This document shows positions 62,286-64,000 of a DNA stretch of 64,000 nucleotides, in pieces. Source of the stretch: Diadophis punctatus similis. Taxonomy: Eukaryota > Chordata > Lepidosauria > Squamata > Dipsadidae. Where the stretch lies: contig JALIGW010000029.1 of the NCBI GenBank assembly GCA_023053685.1, positions 2,207,001 through 2,271,000 of the forward strand, given 5' to 3'. Under the pieces are notes generated by a model. The model searched no databases and was not told where the DNA came from. It worked only from the letters and a program-made list of their open reading frames with translations. The stretch's first letter is position 1, and every line of letters starts with the position of its first letter. Position numbers and translations under genes: made by a program.

Positions 62286-62739
62286 TCTAGAACAATAATA
62301 AAACAGTCTTTAAAAATAAGTCTAATAATTTGAACATTCTATAGGCATTTATAGTTATTGACTTACCTCCTTGCAGCAAAAAACAAACAGCCAGTTTCAG
62401 CACAGTCTCGTTAGCACAAGAAAATAAAATTCTGTCTTTGCCTCTCCCTCCAGCAATTTGCCTCCGTGCAGCTTTAGTTTCACTTTCATTTTAGCACGTG
62501 GGCTTGCCGGCAACTTCAATCAATCAGCTGAGTGTCGGGAGGCAGATAATCAGTGGCTTGTGCTAATCAGGCTCTGCTGCTGTTTGCTGCAAGGAGGTAA
62601 ATTGCTGGCAGGCAAAGATCAAAGAGTGGGGGTGGCTGGGGGGTGGTTACATTCGGTGTATAAGACGCACCCAAGTTTTCACCCTCTTTTGGGTGGTGAA
62701 GGTGGTGAAGGTCTTATACTCCAAAAAATACGGTAAGTA

Positions 62740-63576
62740 CCATATTTTTCGGAGTATAAGACGCACCTTTTTGCCCCCAAAAAGAGGGTGGAAATGTCGG
62801 TGCGTCTTATACACCGAATACAGCTATTTTTAGCCACCCGAAGCCCCGCCCCCGCATCCAATTTCTGCAAAAAACGGGCCATTTTTTTGCAAAAATCGGG
62901 GGTTGTCTTCCCCCACCCCCTAGGAATGCTCTGCAGGCTTCCCAGATCCTTTGCATGCCCTGTTTTTGCAAAACAACGAGCCAAAAATGGGCTGTTTTTG
63001 CAAAAATTGGGGCATTTTTGCCTTCCCCCACCCCGTAGGAGTGTTCTGTAGGCTTCCTAGATCCTCCACATGCCCTGTTTTTGCAAAGCAATGAGCGAAA
63101 AACGGGCTGTTTTTTGCAAAAATTGGGGCATTTTTGCCTTCTAATTACCCCATCTGGCATGACTGGAGGAGGAATTCTGGGAGTTGAAGTCCACTAGTCT
63201 TAAAGCTGTCAAGTTTGAAGACCCCTAGATTAGGGGTTAGGGTTGCAAGGGTCTTCAAACTTGGCAAGTTTAAGACTTGTGGACTTCAACTCCCATTCCT
63301 GAGATAGCATGACTGGAGGAGAAATTCTGGGAGTTGAAGTCCACTAGTCTTAAAGCTGTCAAGTTTGAAGTTTGTAAAAAGTATACATGGTTGTAAAAAG
63401 TGTACATGGTTGTAAAAAGTATACATAATTGTAAAAAGTATTCTGCTACATTGGTATTTTATTAAATAATATATTACTGCACCATTTGGTTCAGAATACT
63501 TTTTTCTTTGTTTTCCTCCTCTAAAATCTAGGTGCGTCTTATACTCCGGTGCGTCTTATACTCCAAAAAAATACGG
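62740..63576. mobile_element. composite TIR element (CCGTATTTTTCGGAGTATAAGACGC family), copy 2
   Basis: CCATATTTTTCGGAGTATAA to CTTATACTCCAAAAAAATACGG, flanked by TA (62738-62739, 63577-63578). Read on the minus strand it parallels 33599-34279: the GTATACATGGTTGTAAAAAG tract, the same embedded MITE pair (63160-63370) and the GCAAAAA-rich part, here with an extra repeat. Confidence 0.87.
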
Positions 63577-63879
63577 TAACATATTCCCAGTTTCCAGAGG
63601 CTACATCAGCACCCACTGAACAAAGAGCTACATAGACAAAAGCTGTCCCTGCCCTTTACAGGATCAGACTGATAAAGGCTTGCCCAGGTAGAATGCCTCT
63701 GCTTCAAGATGATACAATTTGCTTCCCAAGTGTAAAAGGGATACTGCCCAGGAGTGAAGAGCTGACCCACCCTGTTGTGGGTCTACGACAACTCACCACA
63801 CCCAACTCGCCGTGCGACAAGTTACACTAATATTGAAGAAATACTGGAATAGAATCATTAAAGAAAGGATGCCAAAATT

Positions 63880-64000
63880 TAATTTAATTTAATTGAATTG
63901 AACGTTCTTATAGGCCGCCCAACTCCCGTGGGGCTCAGGGCGGCGTACAATACAGAGAAGAACAATTCATAAAAACAGTTATAAAAACAACATAATAACA
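63880..64000 (-). mobile_element. L2-type LINE 3' end, minus strand, running off the window
   Basis: TTTAATTTAATTTAATTG, then GGCCGCCCAACTCCCGTGGG and GCTCAGGGCGGCGTACAATA, the inverse of the L2 tail. Confidence 0.75.

Larger units (their letters stand above)
59521..62733. mobile_element. candidate 3.2-kb element of the CCGTATTTTTCGG family
   Basis: Left end CCGTATTTTTCGGAGTATAA preceded by TA; right end CTCCAAAAAATACGG followed by TA. Subterminal sequences also pair: GCCTCCCAGCAATTTGCC and AACAACAAACAGCAC at left, AAATTGCTGGCAGGC and TGCTGTTTGCTGC at right. The interior contains a CR1 fragment, a (TC)n tract, a GC-rich block and a hairpin MITE. No transposase frame was seen. It could also be two separate damaged copies. 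Confidence 0.45.

Overview
The window is nuclear DNA from a vertebrate, almost certainly a squamate reptile and probably a snake. Two multi-exon genes can be read through consensus splice sites. Their order matches the mammalian PLEKHG3-SPTB neighbourhood, as I remember it for human chromosome 14. The rest is intron or intergenic DNA packed with sauropsid and squamate repeats: CR1 tails that run into ATTCT microsatellites, L2 3' ends followed by (AAAT)n, L1 fragments, tRNA-derived SINEs, a Helitron-like insertion and many TIR-bearing MITEs.

Positions 1-10390 hold repeats and unrecognised sequence; no upstream PLEKHG3 exon was found there. From 10391 to 41872 the + strand carries PLEKHG3, a Dbl-family Rho guanine nucleotide exchange factor. 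Seventeen exons, plus one probable 93-bp cassette exon, join in phase to about 1316 codons and end in a TGA at 41870-41872. The DH catalytic domain is encoded by 10391-19979, the PH domain by 20570-23423, and a long acidic, serine-rich tail by 24489-41872. The extreme N terminus is not resolved. The 3' UTR probably runs to an AATAAA at 44179.

On the minus strand the last four coding exons of a beta-spectrin, best matching SPTB (beta-I, the PH-containing C terminus), occupy 52850 down to 46869. The two genes converge, with about 5 kb between their stop codons. From 52851 to 64000 no further SPTB exon was seen; this would be a large intron. Functionally both products work on the cortical cytoskeleton: PLEKHG3 activates Rho-family GTPases for actin remodelling, and beta-spectrin forms the submembrane lattice. 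There is no evidence here that they act together.

The most informative non-genic content is transposon structure that can be proven from the sequence. It includes at least a dozen hAT-type MITEs with recognisable 8-bp target duplications, a MITE family with TA-flanked termini, and two L1 insertions with 16- and 18-bp target duplications (one with an inverted 5' part). It also includes a Helitron-like element containing a minisatellite with a 219-bp higher-order period, two copies of a composite MITE-in-MITE element, a 261-bp palindrome inside one hAT element and a 97%-identical inverted duplication. I found no candidate for a new biochemical system; the value lies in the exon structure, the lineage-specific changes in PLEKHG3 and the transposon histories.
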